Part shown: positions 36,162 to 48,363 of the stretch, one piece after another
How the letters are laid out: each line of letters begins with the position of its first letter
Numbering within the stretch: position 1 is the stretch's first letter
Made by a program: the position numbers and the translations under genes
The notes under the pieces: model-generated
Database searches by the model: none
Seen by the model: only the letters and a program-made list of their open reading frames with translations
What the model was told of the DNA's origin: nothing
Assembly: GCA_002914805.1 (NCBI GenBank)
Contig: JXTB01000094.1
Location: 436,524-500,523, forward strand
Reading direction: 5' to 3'
Length of the DNA stretch: 64,000 nt
Origin: Parasponia andersonii
Taxonomy: Eukaryota > Streptophyta > Magnoliopsida > Rosales > Cannabaceae

Positions 36162-37480
36162 CCAAAATGAAAAAAGAAAAATGCCGTCGTTTATATGTCG
36201 AACGACTTCTCATTGTGCTGTAAATAGTGTTGTCAAAGTGTCCATTAATTTTTGGGCTAGCTCCACCAATGCTCCTCAAATTATAGTTGTTGCAGTATCA
36301 TTTTGACGGAATTTTCAACTTAAATGGTAACCTACCTTGAATTGAATTTTAATATCATTGAAGCATTTTATCATTCCATTAAAAATTTTTCAAATTTAAA
36401 TGACATAAAGGTCAGGTCAAGGCTAAAGTTGTAAAAAGAAAACCACAATTCAAAGGCTATTAGTGACATTAAACATTGTTTTATGCTAAAAAAAAATCTA
36501 GATATTACTAATTTCTATGTAATATTGCTTCATAAACCTAACTTGCCGAAGTAAATTGTTTTATAAAAAATATTTTTTTAAAAAAAAATAAAACTTAACT
36601 AATAATTTCCATTTAATATTGTCAATATAATAAAATATACTAAATAGAAATTGTTGAAATGGGTTTTGTCTCAGTTGATATACACCTCCTATATTTATAG
36701 TTGAGACATATCCTAGATGTAATTATAATAAAATACAGCTAAGTACTTTCTAGAAAATATACCGTCAAGGACAACTATACAATCAACAATGAATGAATAA
36801 AATTGCTAAGAATATACAAAATAATGTGCCTAGATTCGTTGAAGGTAAAAGCACAAATTTATTTTGACAATTACAAATTTCATAAGAATTGAACTTCCGA
36901 CTTAATATATAATTTTTACTCCACTACACTCACTGAGCCAAATCCAGTAAGTTTTTGGAAAATAAATGGTTAATTTCACTAATAACTACAAATTATAATC
37001 TTTCTACTACTTTAATCCTATCACTTTTCTACAGCTTTGGCTGTCAAATTTGTATAGATATTTTTCATGAATTGGTCATTGTGCCTTTTAAACTTATACG
37101 GTGTTTAGCCACAAGGGCAAATAATAGAATAATAGAACAATAGCAACGAGGAACAAAGTGGTACACCGGTTATAGAATATAACTCATCAGCCATTCAGAC
37201 CGCACCCTTAATTTTGTACAGCTTACTAATTTAATACTTGAGAATGGCTCATCATTATTAATTTGTTTGAAAGAATGCTGCCCTGAGTACCTTTGACATC
37301 ATTTTATGGTAAGGGGCATGTATGTCTTTTTGGTTTTTAACTGTCATAGTCCGACGTCGTTTCTTTTTAACGACTTATAGTTTATCTTCTAGTCTGGCAC
37401 GAACTACGAAGTTTCTGTCGTTCAATGGTGGGCAATATAACTTTAAAGGGCGCCGTCGTTTATGTGTATAAAGCTACATG
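36050..37480. promoter_or_regulatory. Intergenic region with repeated CGTCGTTT / AACGAC motifs
   Basis: Between the divergent AP-3 mu remnant and ECHIDNA there is no gene. Motifs of the form GTCGTTT and their complement AAACGAC/AACGAC occur near 36053, 36075, 36185, 36200, 37355, 37368 and 37454, concentrated within about 150 bases of each end. Motifs built on AAACGAC/GTCGTTT are recurrent upstream of plant genes. Promoter function here is an inference. Confidence 0.35.
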
Positions 37481-37655
37481 TCGTATCTTATTTCTCAGAA
37501 TTGTTGTCAACTAAGCCAACGACGGACATGTAAGTTATAACAACAGAGAAGGATCTATTCATCTCTAATGTTAAATCTTTTCTCCATAACCTAGCTTTGC
37601 ATTCAGCCCCAAGGCCCTCTGATCCTGCTCATAATTTCTCAAGCTTCAGATTTTG

Positions 37656-39769
37656 ATGATGGATCTCAATCAGGTAAGTTGACTCAGTTTTATCGGCTCT
37701 GCACTTTCAATTCCTGCTCTTTTTTTTCTTTTTCACTAGATTTTGAGGGTTATGGTGGAGATTGAGACGTGCCCGTTAGCGCTTTTCGCTTTTAGATATG
37801 TATGGTAATCTGGGTTTTCGATATTATCTGTCTGTATACATACATACGTATAAATCTTGGGTCTGTTTGTATATATACATACGTATAAATCTTGGGGTTT
37901 AAACAATTTGATCCTGCATTTTTGGGTGAGAATGGATCTGGGTTTTGGATAATAGTTTGAGCTGCGCAGAGGTTGTGCAAGGAGCTTTTGCGATTCGTTT
38001 GGTTGGTGAGAAAATTGTTGAGAAGAAGAGAGATTGGCTTAACTCTTCATTGAGTTGTGGGAAAGATCGGCAAGCAAAGCAAGAAAGTTATTGGGATTTT
38101 GAACTTTGATATGATGTATGTGCTTTTTTGTTTGATTTTGTGATTTTCTGCGTTAAATGCTGTCCTAATTTGTGGATTTCGTTTGGGTGGTTGTTGTTCA
38201 AGGGTTTTAAAGCTGCAGTATTATTGTTATTGTTAATCAGGAAATTTATACAAAAGAAAGGTAAACCTAAAATATATCCATTGGCTTATTGAAAGAATTG
38301 ATGGTAAATCAAGAAAATAATTGGAAATGGTACCACGGTAGTCATTATATATTTTTTTAGTTTTTCGACCGGGTGTGTTTTTCCCATTGTAGTTTTAAAG
38401 ATCCCCAGGGAGCTTATGATTTTATGTTGTCATGTAGTTCTAATAATTAGTAAAACAAAGAAACAAAACCGACATGTTTAGCAAGTGGGCATTTCTTTTG
38501 GTTTCTGAGGAAAGTACTTCATTTTGTCCCCCAAGGAAAGATTTTGAACTGTTGTTTTATAATTGTGCATGCTTGTCCTATCATGTTTCTTCATATGAAT
38601 GATGAGTTAATCTTGCGTGTAGCCTGCAGGGGAGAACTATGCCAACCCACAGATATGCTTCTTTCATGTTCTTTTCAAGGTCCCGTACATATGGTTTGAA
38701 TTTGTAGATTTGTGTCTTTAAGCATCTTCTTTACATTACAATATAGTATTGCTTATGTTTTGCAGGCTTCAGCTTTGGCGTTTTACATACTTTCTGCCCT
38801 GTTTTTTGATAGCTTCGTGATCATTTTTGTGGTTACTGTTCTTCTTGCTGCTCTTGATTTTTGGGTAGTTAAGAATGTGAGTGGCCGTATCTTAGTTGGA
38901 TTGAGGTGGTGGAACGAAATAAATGACCTTGGTGAGAGTGTCTGGAAGTTTGAATGCCTTGACCAAGAGGTTAGTCTTACCACTGAATCATTATCAAGTT
39001 ATTCGTAGATGATTCTGCTCAATTATCTAGAAGTATTTATGATTTTCTCTATCGTCATTTGACTCATCTGCTATTTGTTTGTTGGTTTTAGTCATTGTCC
39101 CGGATGAACAAAAAAGATTCGTGGCTATTCTGGTGGACACTTTACCTTACGGTAAGCAAATATGACTTCCTTGTGGCAAGTGTTAAACTGCCAAGGTCAT
39201 ATCACACTTTTGGATTAAGTGTGCAATACATGTCAAAGAAATAAGGAAAAGAGTTTAGAGTTAGATTTGTACTGTTTAATAATTCTGAATATAAGAAACT
39301 GGATGAAGGACATAGAGCTCGAGATAATATATATGAAGCTAGAATTCCTCATATGTTAGTATAACGAGGATTTGTCTAGTTGTAGAATATGGATTGGCTT
39401 GTTCCTTTTGTTCTAACATCTAAAGCTTCTTCCCCTAATACTTTATAGGCTGTTGTATGGATTGTGCTTGGGATATTCTCTCTCATAAGGTTTCAAGCAG
39501 ATTACCTCCTTGTCGTTGGGGTTTGTTTGACCCTCAGTATTGCGAATATTGTAGGCTTTACCAAATGCCGCAAAGGTGTGTGCTAGTAATAGTAGTTCGT
39601 TTGATTTTTCTGATAAATGATATAAACATGATTCTTTTGTATCACATTTATATATTAAATGATGTCTTGTTCTATTTCAGATGCAAAGAAGCAGATCCAA
39701 CAATTTGCCTCCCAGACGATTGCATCTCGCTTCTCATCTACCATACAATCAGCTTTTTCCGTGGTCTGA
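37656..39769 (+). CDS. ECH: ECHIDNA (TVP23/FAM18 Golgi membrane protein)
   Basis: ECHIDNA is a trans-Golgi-network membrane protein needed for secretory sorting and cell elongation in Arabidopsis. The coding exons are 37656-37673, 38623-38679, 38766-38969, 39092-39151, 39449-39575 and 39681-39769. All have GT-AG borders and keep frame, giving about 184 residues (Arabidopsis ECH is about the same length). Hydrophobic segments include ASALAFYILSALFF, SFVIIFVVTVLLAALDFWVV, LYLTAVVWIVLGIFSLI and YLLVVGVCLTLSIANIVGF, with the conserved loop ISGR-like SGRILVGLRWWNEINDLGES between them. The start is ambiguous between two tandem ATGs (37656, 37659). For exon 2, the acceptor ending at 38622 keeps the frame; the one at 38629 does not. 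A damaged antisense copy of exons 5-6 lies 2 kb downstream. Confidence 0.93.
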
Positions 39770-41340
39770 GCCACCCGGGTGCAATAGGTGCATGTAATGT
39801 AAATGAACACTATATTGGCCTGCATTAACCTGAGTTTCTCTCTGCGCTTCTTTGGGGATACAAAATGGCAGAATATAGAAATTTTGTACGCCTTATTGAA
39901 TTCCTAATTGTGTCTTTGATAAACATGGTGAACTTCAATTCAATTTGCTTGTAAAATTTTCTCTTAGCACAAGCTTATTCGTTATATCGTCTGTAATTCA
40001 AATGGAGGAGCTCAAGCCTGGTAACTCTCAGGGAAGAAGAAAGTCATTGCATCCTTTAGCTTTCTTTTCCAAATTCTCAGTTTAAAACAGTTATCTATAC
40101 TTTATTTAAATGAGAAATCCTTCAAATATACCCGAGTTGGTTATTAGTATCAACCTCAGAACTATGAGATCAGCATTGTGAACGACTTGATGTATACGTT
40201 CCCTTGCTTGTTGTCGCAGATCCAATGAAGTTTTCAGATATTATAAAAGAGCCTTTGAGTTTCTTTGAAATCATCGGAACTTCACGTATCCCAAAATGCA
40301 ATCTCGGGTTTGCCGTATTGTTTCTAAAGAAGGTTGAAGTCCTTTTTTTTTTTGGAGTAATATTTAAGTGTTGCGATTGTTTATTGGATATATGTTGGCA
40401 ATATCTAACCCAAAATATGTCAGATTAGAATTAATAGAATGTATATGAGATGGCCAACACGAAATTATGGAGGTTGCCAAAAAATAGCAACTATAGTGTT
40501 GCACATTTAGTCTTTCTATGTTTGGTATTAAAAAGGTCGGAAAAAGGTGGACCTTATCTTTATAGTAGAATGTTACGAGGCACCTTTTTTTTTTTACGAA
40601 AATTCCTCTTATTAATAAGAAATATCTTGAACAAACATCATCAACAATAGAATTAAAACACATCTTGGCATGTGTATGGACAACTATATGCCCATCTCTA
40701 GGAACAAAACTGCAAGTACCACCATTGCCATCACAAAGAATAAAAATGATATCTCTGTTATGAGGCACTCTTGTGTGCTTATTATTTAGCACCACTAAAA
40801 ATCCATCTCATGCGATAATATGAGAAGAAGAATTCACCAAATCCATGCCATAATTATGTAAAGGAAAAAAGAATTAAATCATAAACTACAGGTTGATTTC
40901 TTTTTCTTTTTTTTCGTGTGAGAAGAATTGATTGAAAAATCGAGGTTTAGAAAAAAACTAAAAAGGGTTCCAAAAAAAAAAACAAATTTCTAATGTGTGG
41001 ATAAACACATAAGTAGATTGAAACTTTAGAACTTGTTATAAATTAGTGCAGTCTTGGTAACTCGGAGGAATAATATCGTTTTAGTAAAAAGTAATGATAG
41101 CTACTTTCATTTTTAACCTACAAATTTGCATCAATATATAATCAAATGATATATTGTGATTTTAAGCTTTTATACTACGCTTTTTATCTCAAAATAAGAT
41201 AAAAACCAGTTCAAAATTATGCCATATACTTTGGTATGATAAATTTTTTTGGATTAAGTCTTTAAGATTAATGTCCTAGCTCGACAAAATAGTAACTGTA
41301 AACAGTGCTATGATGATCCTCTTAAAGTCGTAGCAAGTAA
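39770..41340. other. ECHIDNA 3' flank and intergenic sequence
   Basis: The 3' UTR follows the stop. The first 60 bases are the part copied in antisense at 41806. I see no gene in the rest. Confidence 0.5.
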
Positions 41341-41782
41341 TAAAAAAGGGGACTTGTGATTATAGTTGGTTGGAGTGAAAGGAGATTTACTGTGGTTGGG
41401 AGGAGAGGCTGTGGCTAGTAGCTGGCATTACATAGCCATATAACCAAAAAATAGAGAAAAGAGAGGTGAGAAGTGAGAGGTGGGTGTGAGACTGAGTGGG
41501 TCATCGTCTTGTCGGTATTGTTAGAACCAGAGACAGCCAAAGAAGAAGACATGGGCAGCACCAACAACAATCAATCTTCCCCAAATTTTGAAACCACAAA
41601 GAGAACCAGAGGAGTTGGAGGAAGAAGAAAAAGAGGAGGAGGTTAGTATACTTCTACTTAGAGAGAGAGAGAGAGACATGGCAAGGTTGGCACTGGTCCA
41701 ACAACAACACAACCATCCTTCTTTATCCATTCTCCCTTCTCTCTCTGACTTCAAAGGCACCCGACTCCAGTCTCAACTCCAG
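41341..41782 (+). pseudogene. Promoter, leader and first exon of a CSP41b-like gene, truncated
   Basis: 41678-41782 encodes 35 residues that open MARLALVQQQHNHP and continue SILPSLSDFKGTRLQSQLQ, ending at CAG before a GT. This matches the transit-peptide exon of CSP41b (chloroplast stem-loop-binding protein of 41 kDa b; Arabidopsis opens MAKMMMLQQHQPSFS with SSLSDFNGAKLHLQVQ as I recall it). The next exon, which should carry KKILIMGGTRFIG, is absent. Twenty-four bases after the exon the sequence becomes the ECHIDNA fragment. Upstream sequence (41341-41677) has GA-rich leader character and an upstream small frame starting at 41550. It may be transcribed, but cannot yield the enzyme-like protein. 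Confidence 0.7.
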
Positions 41783-41805
41783 GTTCCTCCCTCACTCTGA
41801 CCTAT

Positions 41806-42380
41806 GGCAATATAGTGTTCATTTACGTTACATGCACCCATTGCACTTGGGTGGCTCAGACCCCGGTAAATGCTGATTGTATGGTAGATGAGAAGCGAGA
41901 TGCAATTGTTTGGGAGGCAAACTGTTGGATCTGCTCCTTTGCAGCTGAAATAGAAGACACCATTTATATACATGTGATATAAAACAAACATTTTTTTTCT
42001 TTTAACACCACTACTTACTACAAATTTAAAGGAATATGTACTACCAAAATTTGAACTTTTGACCTTTTAAATTCACACATACATCCTTAAAACCTTAGAC
42101 CACTACATACTACAAATTTAAAGAAATATGTACTACCAAAATTTGAACTTTTGACCTTTTAAATTCATACGTACATCCTTAAAACCTTAAACCATAGCTA
42201 GTTTCAATTGGCACAATACAAACAAACATGTTATGTCATTAATCAGCAAATTAAATTTATTACTACTAGCATATACCTTTGCGGCGTTCGGTAAAGCCTA
42301 CAATATTTGCAATACTGAGGGTCAAACAAACTCCAACAACAATGATATAATCAGCTTGAAACCTTATGAGGGAGAATATT
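41806..42380 (-). pseudogene. Antisense copy of ECHIDNA exons 5-6
   Basis: Read on the minus strand, this region repeats ECHIDNA from within exon 5 (about 39468) through intron 5, exon 6 and roughly 60 bases of 3' flank (about 39828). The match is clear in an alternative frame of both copies: CLPNNCISLLIYHTIS here against CLPDDCISLLIYHTIS there, both followed by GACNVNEHYI. Substitutions are scattered through exon and intron alike, and one base is inserted after GCGGC in exon 5. Intron 5 contains a 200-base insertion. Because the intron is present, the copy arose from DNA and not from mRNA. Confidence 0.9.
42008..42191. repeat. Two tandem 92-bp units inside the copied ECHIDNA intron
   Basis: Units 42008-42099 and 42100-42191 both start CCACTAC and share AATATGTACTACCAAAATTT and CCTTTTAAATTCA. 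They differ at only a handful of positions. The parental intron 5 (39576-39680) lacks this block. Confidence 0.9.
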
Positions 42381-42394
42381 CGACAATAATAATA

Positions 42395-43835
42395 ATTAGT
42401 GACATTTGTTGAGAAATGTCATTAATTCATAAAGATATTATGATCTATTATTTACATCTTTTAAAATTTATATTTAGTTAATATTTTTAAAATGTCACTA
42501 AAATTTATCTTTAGTAATATTTTTTAAGCGTCACTAACATTTTAAATTAATAGCATTTTAAAAATACCATAAATTTAGATTTAGTTTATTCAGAAAACAC
42601 AACTTATTCGTATACAACTTATTGATAATTTTAGGAAATAAAACAAAATGAAAAGAATTAATTTAAACTTAACTTAAAGATAATACAAGGAAAAAGAGGA
42701 ATATTGTACTCCTTAAATTTCTCTTTTTTGTTATTTTTTATTTACTTTTTTTTTTGTTAGATTCCTTAAATACAAGTTGTACTAAGTACGTTGCATCTAA
42801 AAAGTTGTGCCAAGTACGTATTCATTTTTTTGAAAGAAATAAGTTATTTCTTAAGTTAATAAAAGACATGCGAATTAATATAAAATTATAAAATTTTAAT
42901 AACTTTTTTAGGAAAATAACATTAGTACGTAGAAGTTCGAAGTTAGTTTTTATATGTAGAAGTGAATTTCTATTTAATAAACTATCTCAAGAATAAACTA
43001 CTATTAAAAAATAAAAACGAAAAGAAAAGGGGAAAAAACCATAAAAAGGTCAACTTAAAACTAATTCACACGTAATATAACCTTTTTTATAAATTAGATT
43101 TTTTAGGTAAAGTAATATAAAAAGAATTTTGAGCTAAGTAATTAAAATAATAAACTATTTATAAAATTTAGACCTTTTTGTATTAAAGGTGGATAGCCAA
43201 TAATTTCAACTTAAGATAACTAAAACAAAATTATTTAAATTTCAAATTTTTCAAAAGTATTAAATTTTCTACTGCTAAATTGAAACAAATTTAGAACGAA
43301 AACTAACTTATTTATACTAATTCATATCCTTTCTCTTCTATCCAATAGTGTGTCTTCACTCTTCAACTAACTAGTAATTATTTGCTCATCTATCTAATAG
43401 TTTTGTTTTATTGACGATTAAAAAAAATAAGAACAAATTCTTAGTATAAAATAGTTTGATACCAGAAAAAAAAAAGAGCACTAAATTCTGTTAACTAATA
43501 ATCGTGTAGTGACTAGAATAGTGATATCTTTCCAAATGTAATTAATGTGTTTAGTAATATTTTAAAAGTATCACTAAAGAATCCCTTTTACATTTTAAAA
43601 ATATTTTTATTTATTATTTAAAATAATTTACTAACATTTGGAAATGTCACTTACATAATTCAAAAACATTTTATAAATGTAACTAAAAAGGATCATTTAG
43701 TGATATTTCAAATGTCACTAAGACTTTAGTCACATGAGCATTTTATACGTGTAACAAATGTCACTAATTTCATAACTGTCACTAAAAATATATAAAAATA
43801 ACATTTTTCAAATATCACATATCAGGATTTTGGTT
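42395..43835. repeat. AT-rich array with recurring GTCACTAA / TTAGTGAC motifs
   Basis: Motifs such as TTAGTGACATTT and AAATGTCACTAA recur at both margins (about 42400-42560 and 43500-43835) in largely opposite orientation around a plain AT-rich middle. This suggests degenerate terminal or subterminal repeats of a DNA transposon. No transposase is visible inside and I cannot define exact ends. Confidence 0.35.
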
Positions 43836-44466
43836 GGACTTTTGTTATTGTGATTGGCATAAACTTTAGATGTTATAACAAAAGGAACAAGCAAGTCTAT
43901 GATCCACAACTACTCAAATCCTCGTTGTACCAACATGTAAGGAATTCTTTAGCTTCGTGCCTACCATCCTCAGCTCTAAGTGCATTCTTCATCAGTTTTT
44001 TAAATTTTAGTAGTATTATACGATACAAATCTAGCTCTCAACTCTTTTTCTTATTTCTTTGTCATGTATCCCACAATTAGTCCAAATGCATAATACGAAT
44101 TAGGCAGTTTCAAACGTGCCATAAGGAAATCATACTTGCTTGTCATAAGGTAAAGTATCTATCAGAATAATCATGAATCTTTTTGTTCGTCAGGCCAATG
44201 ATGTGATATCTTAAATTCTAAAATAACACTCGATTCTTTATATAGTTAAAGAGCTAATAATAATATGATTGCGTAACTTTTTTATATATATTATTATATT
44301 TATGTGCGTATACATTCGAGTATTTACTTTTAGTATTTTGGCTATTTCTGTTAATCATTATTTATTAAATAATTATGTAGTGAAATACTCGAGGTACTCT
44401 CATTGGTACAGGTTTAACGTTTATAATGATTATTGTCACATTTTAATTTGAATTTAAAAATTAATT
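43836..44466. other. Intergenic sequence
   Basis: No gene recognised. Open frames are short and of low complexity. Confidence 0.4.
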
Positions 44467-45800
44467 TCCCAGCAATGGTGCCAAAATTAGAAAGCAGTCG
44501 TTAACACAGTCAAATTCAATTTATAATATTTCCTATAGCTATCCTAGAAATCATAGGAAAACCTAGTAATACTTAGTACAGTGGTAAAAAGAGTCGATTT
44601 TATAAGGAACTAGTCTAATCAACAAGCTTTTAATTCTAAAGTTAAATAAGGGTTTCTAACAAAAACTAGACGCTCCTATTAAATTAGTTATTGTAATCCT
44701 ATATTCAACTATTATTCAGAAATACTAACCATAGGCAGTAGACACGCGCTACTAACCCCACGCTCTTATAATTATCAATAGACAAAACAAGCTTTTTACC
44801 TAGATTATATTAGCTACGTAATATCAAATACACTCACTCAATTAGTTTAAATTAACACATTAAGAATTAGAATAGGTTGAATCTAAGCAATAATGACACA
44901 TGGATTGCTTAACCTAGAGTTATGTTCTTCACTATAGACCAATTAAATTACGCAATCTAATTCTCACTATTAGTGTGCTAATATTATTAGAAATTTTAGA
45001 CAATTATGAATCTAAAATCTAATATAGCCTTAGAAATCTGTCATGAATTATTTAGTTGGCTACCTAAACAAGTCAAAACAGAGTTTATAATCATCAAAGC
45101 ATGAAAGAATAATAATAATTTTGAAAAATAGTAGTTGATATATAAAATTAAGAAAACTAATATATATTTATTTATATGACTTTGAAATCACCTTTAACTT
45201 AACCTAAAATCTAATCTAGCAACAATACGAAATAGAACAGTAAAAATATGATGCAAAAAAGTAAAATAACGGAAAAGGAAGAAAAATAGAAAAGGCTGCA
45301 ATTCTCGCCTCCAAGGTCTCCTCCTCTCTTTCAAGATGTTTTAGGTCTCCAATCCTTTTTCAGTATTTATGAGTGTCTAGGAATTAATATTTATAAGTTA
45401 AAAGAGGTTTTTTTATAGTGTATAACGACTTAGAGTTGTCTTAGAGCAATTTTCTAAAGTTGGAGGATGAAAAGCGCATCAAAAAGTATAAAAAAAACAC
45501 TAATTTTCCCAATTCTATGCGCCGTGGTGCTCAACTCTAGTGCCCCAGCATCAGATCTTTATTAGCTTCCCTGGATTTTGTAAAAATGCCACTTTTTAGT
45601 CTAATTTTGAGATTTTTACCACTTTTCCGCTCAACATTTTAATATTCAGCCTGTTTTAGCCTTGTTTTAGCTCATTTTCACTTTTTCACTTCTAAAACAC
45701 CTACAAAACATAGAAATAGCATATAAAAACTAAGAATTACAATAAAACAACCAAAATAAATGTAGAAGATTATCAAATAATAGCTTAAATATGTACTTAT
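44467..45800 (-). mobile_element. Ty3/gypsy-like LTR with primer site (fragment)
   Basis: On the minus strand, 44467-44483 reads TGGCACCATTGCTGGGA, close to the TGGCGCCGTTGCCGGGGA primer site used by Athila-type gypsy elements. Upstream of it on that strand (44484 to about 45800) is LTR-like text with a TATA box (CTATAAAAAAACC, near 45405-45417). No gag or pol follows on the low-coordinate side, so this is a truncated remnant. The outer LTR end is approximate. Confidence 0.5.
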
Positions 45801-47640
45801 TAGAGGTTGTTGTGTGAGGAGCTCATTAAGACCTCATTGTTCACAAATCTCTTTTAGAGCTTGTTATTATAGTAGTTCAGAGCTAAGCTGCTCATAGTTT
45901 GAGAAGCTTATCGAGCTGCATAAAGGCAAAAGTCTACCAGATTTCTTAACCTACTCGATGTCATATATGTAGAGTGCCTCAAAAGACCAAGTACTGAGGT
46001 GCAAGAAGATGTTCTAGCCCTCGAAGTTAGAAACTCGTAACAGGTGGATATGGTTCCTTCATACATGGAAAATGGCATGAAAAGGAAGAAATTTGTCATC
46101 TTAAATGTCAAGCTGCTCAATATGTGCCATTTGATGACAAGCTATATTGATAAGGCTTTTTTGTACCTCTACTTCGTTGTAAAGATACCTAGGACACATA
46201 CTACATATTGAAGGAGACCTATGACGAAATTTGTAGAAATCATTCAGGAGGGCAGTTGTTAGCGAGGAATGCAAATTCATTGAGTGAAAAAGTATAACTT
46301 GGAGATGAATGAAGAGCTTATCAAATGGAACCTCAATTTCCTTGAGGAGAAACACGAACATGCACGGATATGAGTAACAGCTTATCAGCAGTAAGTTCCT
46401 TAGTATTACAAACTGGCTCGACTTATCAATATCATGCTTATGTATTTCTCCCGAATTCTACTCACCTAAAGATGAATTTCACTTTTTAGAATTTGACTTA
46501 GTAAAATCCTTGATTAGCACTAGTTTTGTGATATATTACTTATCATGAAACCAGGGGTAGGAAGGATTATAAGCACTTAATCCATACTTAAGTTTTAGTA
46601 CTTTAACTTCTAATTTAGATAAGTACTAAAACTATTAGTTATCCATTATAAATCGATTAAGAATCTTAGCCTTAAATTAAGCAAGTTTTAATAAAATTGT
46701 GGCTAAGTTAAAAAGGCTTGTTTATACTATGAGAAATAATCATTTTTTCTTGAGTATGAGAAAAAACTGAATAGCTCATAATGCAGAAAAGAATTGATAT
46801 TTCTTAGCAAATGCGGGTAGAAAGAAAAGAAAAGATTCAACTAAAGATCGGGTTGTTCATTTGCAAATGCATACAAGAGAAAGGAGCTAAGCCCAGATAG
46901 TGTACATTAGAGCAGCTACTCCTATCTCCTTATAATCTTCTATGGAGGCGGTGTATTTAGCTGAGCCTGAAATTATAATATCATAGAGATTCTCTTGAAG
47001 TTAGAATACGGTTACCTCAACCTTTTAGAGCTTACCCTTGAAGTCCTCAACTTAAGATGTGACGCAACTAGAAGACAACTTTATTTGGGATGCTGCAAAT
47101 AAAAATACTGAGTTTCTACTGCTGGTCGAGTCAATATGGTCGACTAAAGCATCTAAAATTGGAGGGGGCGCGGGAGGACAAATGTTGTATGCGAGAATTT
47201 CCTCCCTTTAAATAGGGGAATAGCTCATATAAGATAACTTCAAAAGCTTGTAGACAAATGTTGTACACGAGATCTTCCTCTATTCAAATAGGGAAATGGC
47301 TTGTAGAAGGTAACTCCAAAGGCTGTAGCTACTCATCACTCTAGTAGATTATCTAAAGCTCGTTATTCTTGTAGCTCAGCTGATTGTTCAAGGTTTGAGC
47401 TTATTCCGATCTAGAAGCTACTCTCATTGATCTAGAAACTACTCTCATCAAGTCTATGAGTTACTCTTGCCAAGTCTAAAAGCTGCTTTTACCAACCTAG
47501 CTCGAATAACGTGGAGCAAGGTGCGAGCTGCTAATTCGAATAGTGTAAAGTGAGGTGTGAGCTTTCTTTTCCCAAAATATTCAAGTAGATATTGAGGATA
47601 AATCAGGGTCAAATCTCACCTACAAAAAGGTGATGTAACC
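45801..47640. other. Unassigned repetitive sequence
   Basis: No gene. AGCTCGTTATT / AGCTTGTTATT and GAGCTGCT motifs recur. An imperfect direct duplication of about 80 bases (about 47180-47330) repeats ACAAATGTTGTA, CGAGA, TTCCTC, AATAGGG and TAACT in the same order. The composition resembles non-coding parts of an LTR retrotransposon. Confidence 0.35.
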
Positions 47641-47935
47641 CATTGTATGTACAAATGATAATATTTTAATGCAAAGAAATCCTAAATCTAGCCTATAAAT
47701 GGATGAGAAAAATAATTGTAGAGGTGGACTATTTGTATCAAGAGTATAAGATATAAAAAATATACATATATATATATTTACTGACTAGTGGATATGGGAT
47801 TCTTTGTTCGAATCACTGAACCACTTCAAAAATCTCTTGTTCTGGTGTCTATAATCTGATTTCTATCATTTTCTTAATCCCGTTATTGAACCAACTTTTG
47901 GTGACAAAATATTCTCTTTTTTTCTTACCACAATA
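47641..47935 (+). repeat. LTR-like fragment
   Basis: A TATA box (CTATAAATGG, near 47693) is followed about 130 bases later by ACTGAACCACTTCAAAAATC and a TTCTTAATCCCGTTATTG-type end, a layout typical of plant LTR R/U5 regions. No partner LTR or coding domain is visible. Confidence 0.35.
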
Positions 47936-47939
47936 GTTT

Positions 47940-48300
47940 AAGACACGTTCTTATGCAATGAAAATGACAAGTATTATTGAGATTACAATGAATGTCACAA
48001 TTTTTTTGCGGTATTTTCTTAAATTCATAAAATATTAAATGTTAATATTACCATGAATATTACAAAATTTTTATAGTAAATTCTTTATGGCACCTTCTTA
48101 AATGCCATAAAATGTATTATTATTCTTCCCATACACATTGCAAATATTTCACGATTATTTTTTGTTGTAACCCTTTCTTAAATTTCTTAAAGTTTTTAGT
48201 AACATTATCATGAATGCTAAAAATTGTTCACTGTAATTCTTTATAACACCTTCTTAAATGTCATAAATTTTCTTAAATGTCATAAATTATATTAGTGACA
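47940..48300. repeat. Degenerate tandem repeat with CTTCTTAAATGTCATAAA units
   Basis: Roughly 100-bp units recur three to four times, each with TCTTAAATNTCATAAA and a following AATATTAC/ACATTA-CATGAAT segment. It is related in word content to the array at 42395-43835. Confidence 0.45.
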
Positions 48301-48363
48301 TTAGATGATGAAATTTTATTTATATGGTAAAATTTCAAAACAAATGAAAAATCCTGAATTTTA

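Noticed and set aside
38630..38679. Alternative ECHIDNA exon 2 beginning at 38630
   Set aside because: It breaks the reading frame. The acceptor ending at 38622 restores it and adds the residues PAG before ENYANP.
39457..39828. A separate 123-codon gene inside ECHIDNA
   Set aside because: It reads exon 5, intron and exon 6 in wrong frames. The spliced ECHIDNA frame explains the exons.
41588..41800. A 70-codon frame taken as an intact small gene
   Set aside because: Its first half is GA-rich leader. Only the part from 41678 resembles a known protein, and it ends at a splice donor.
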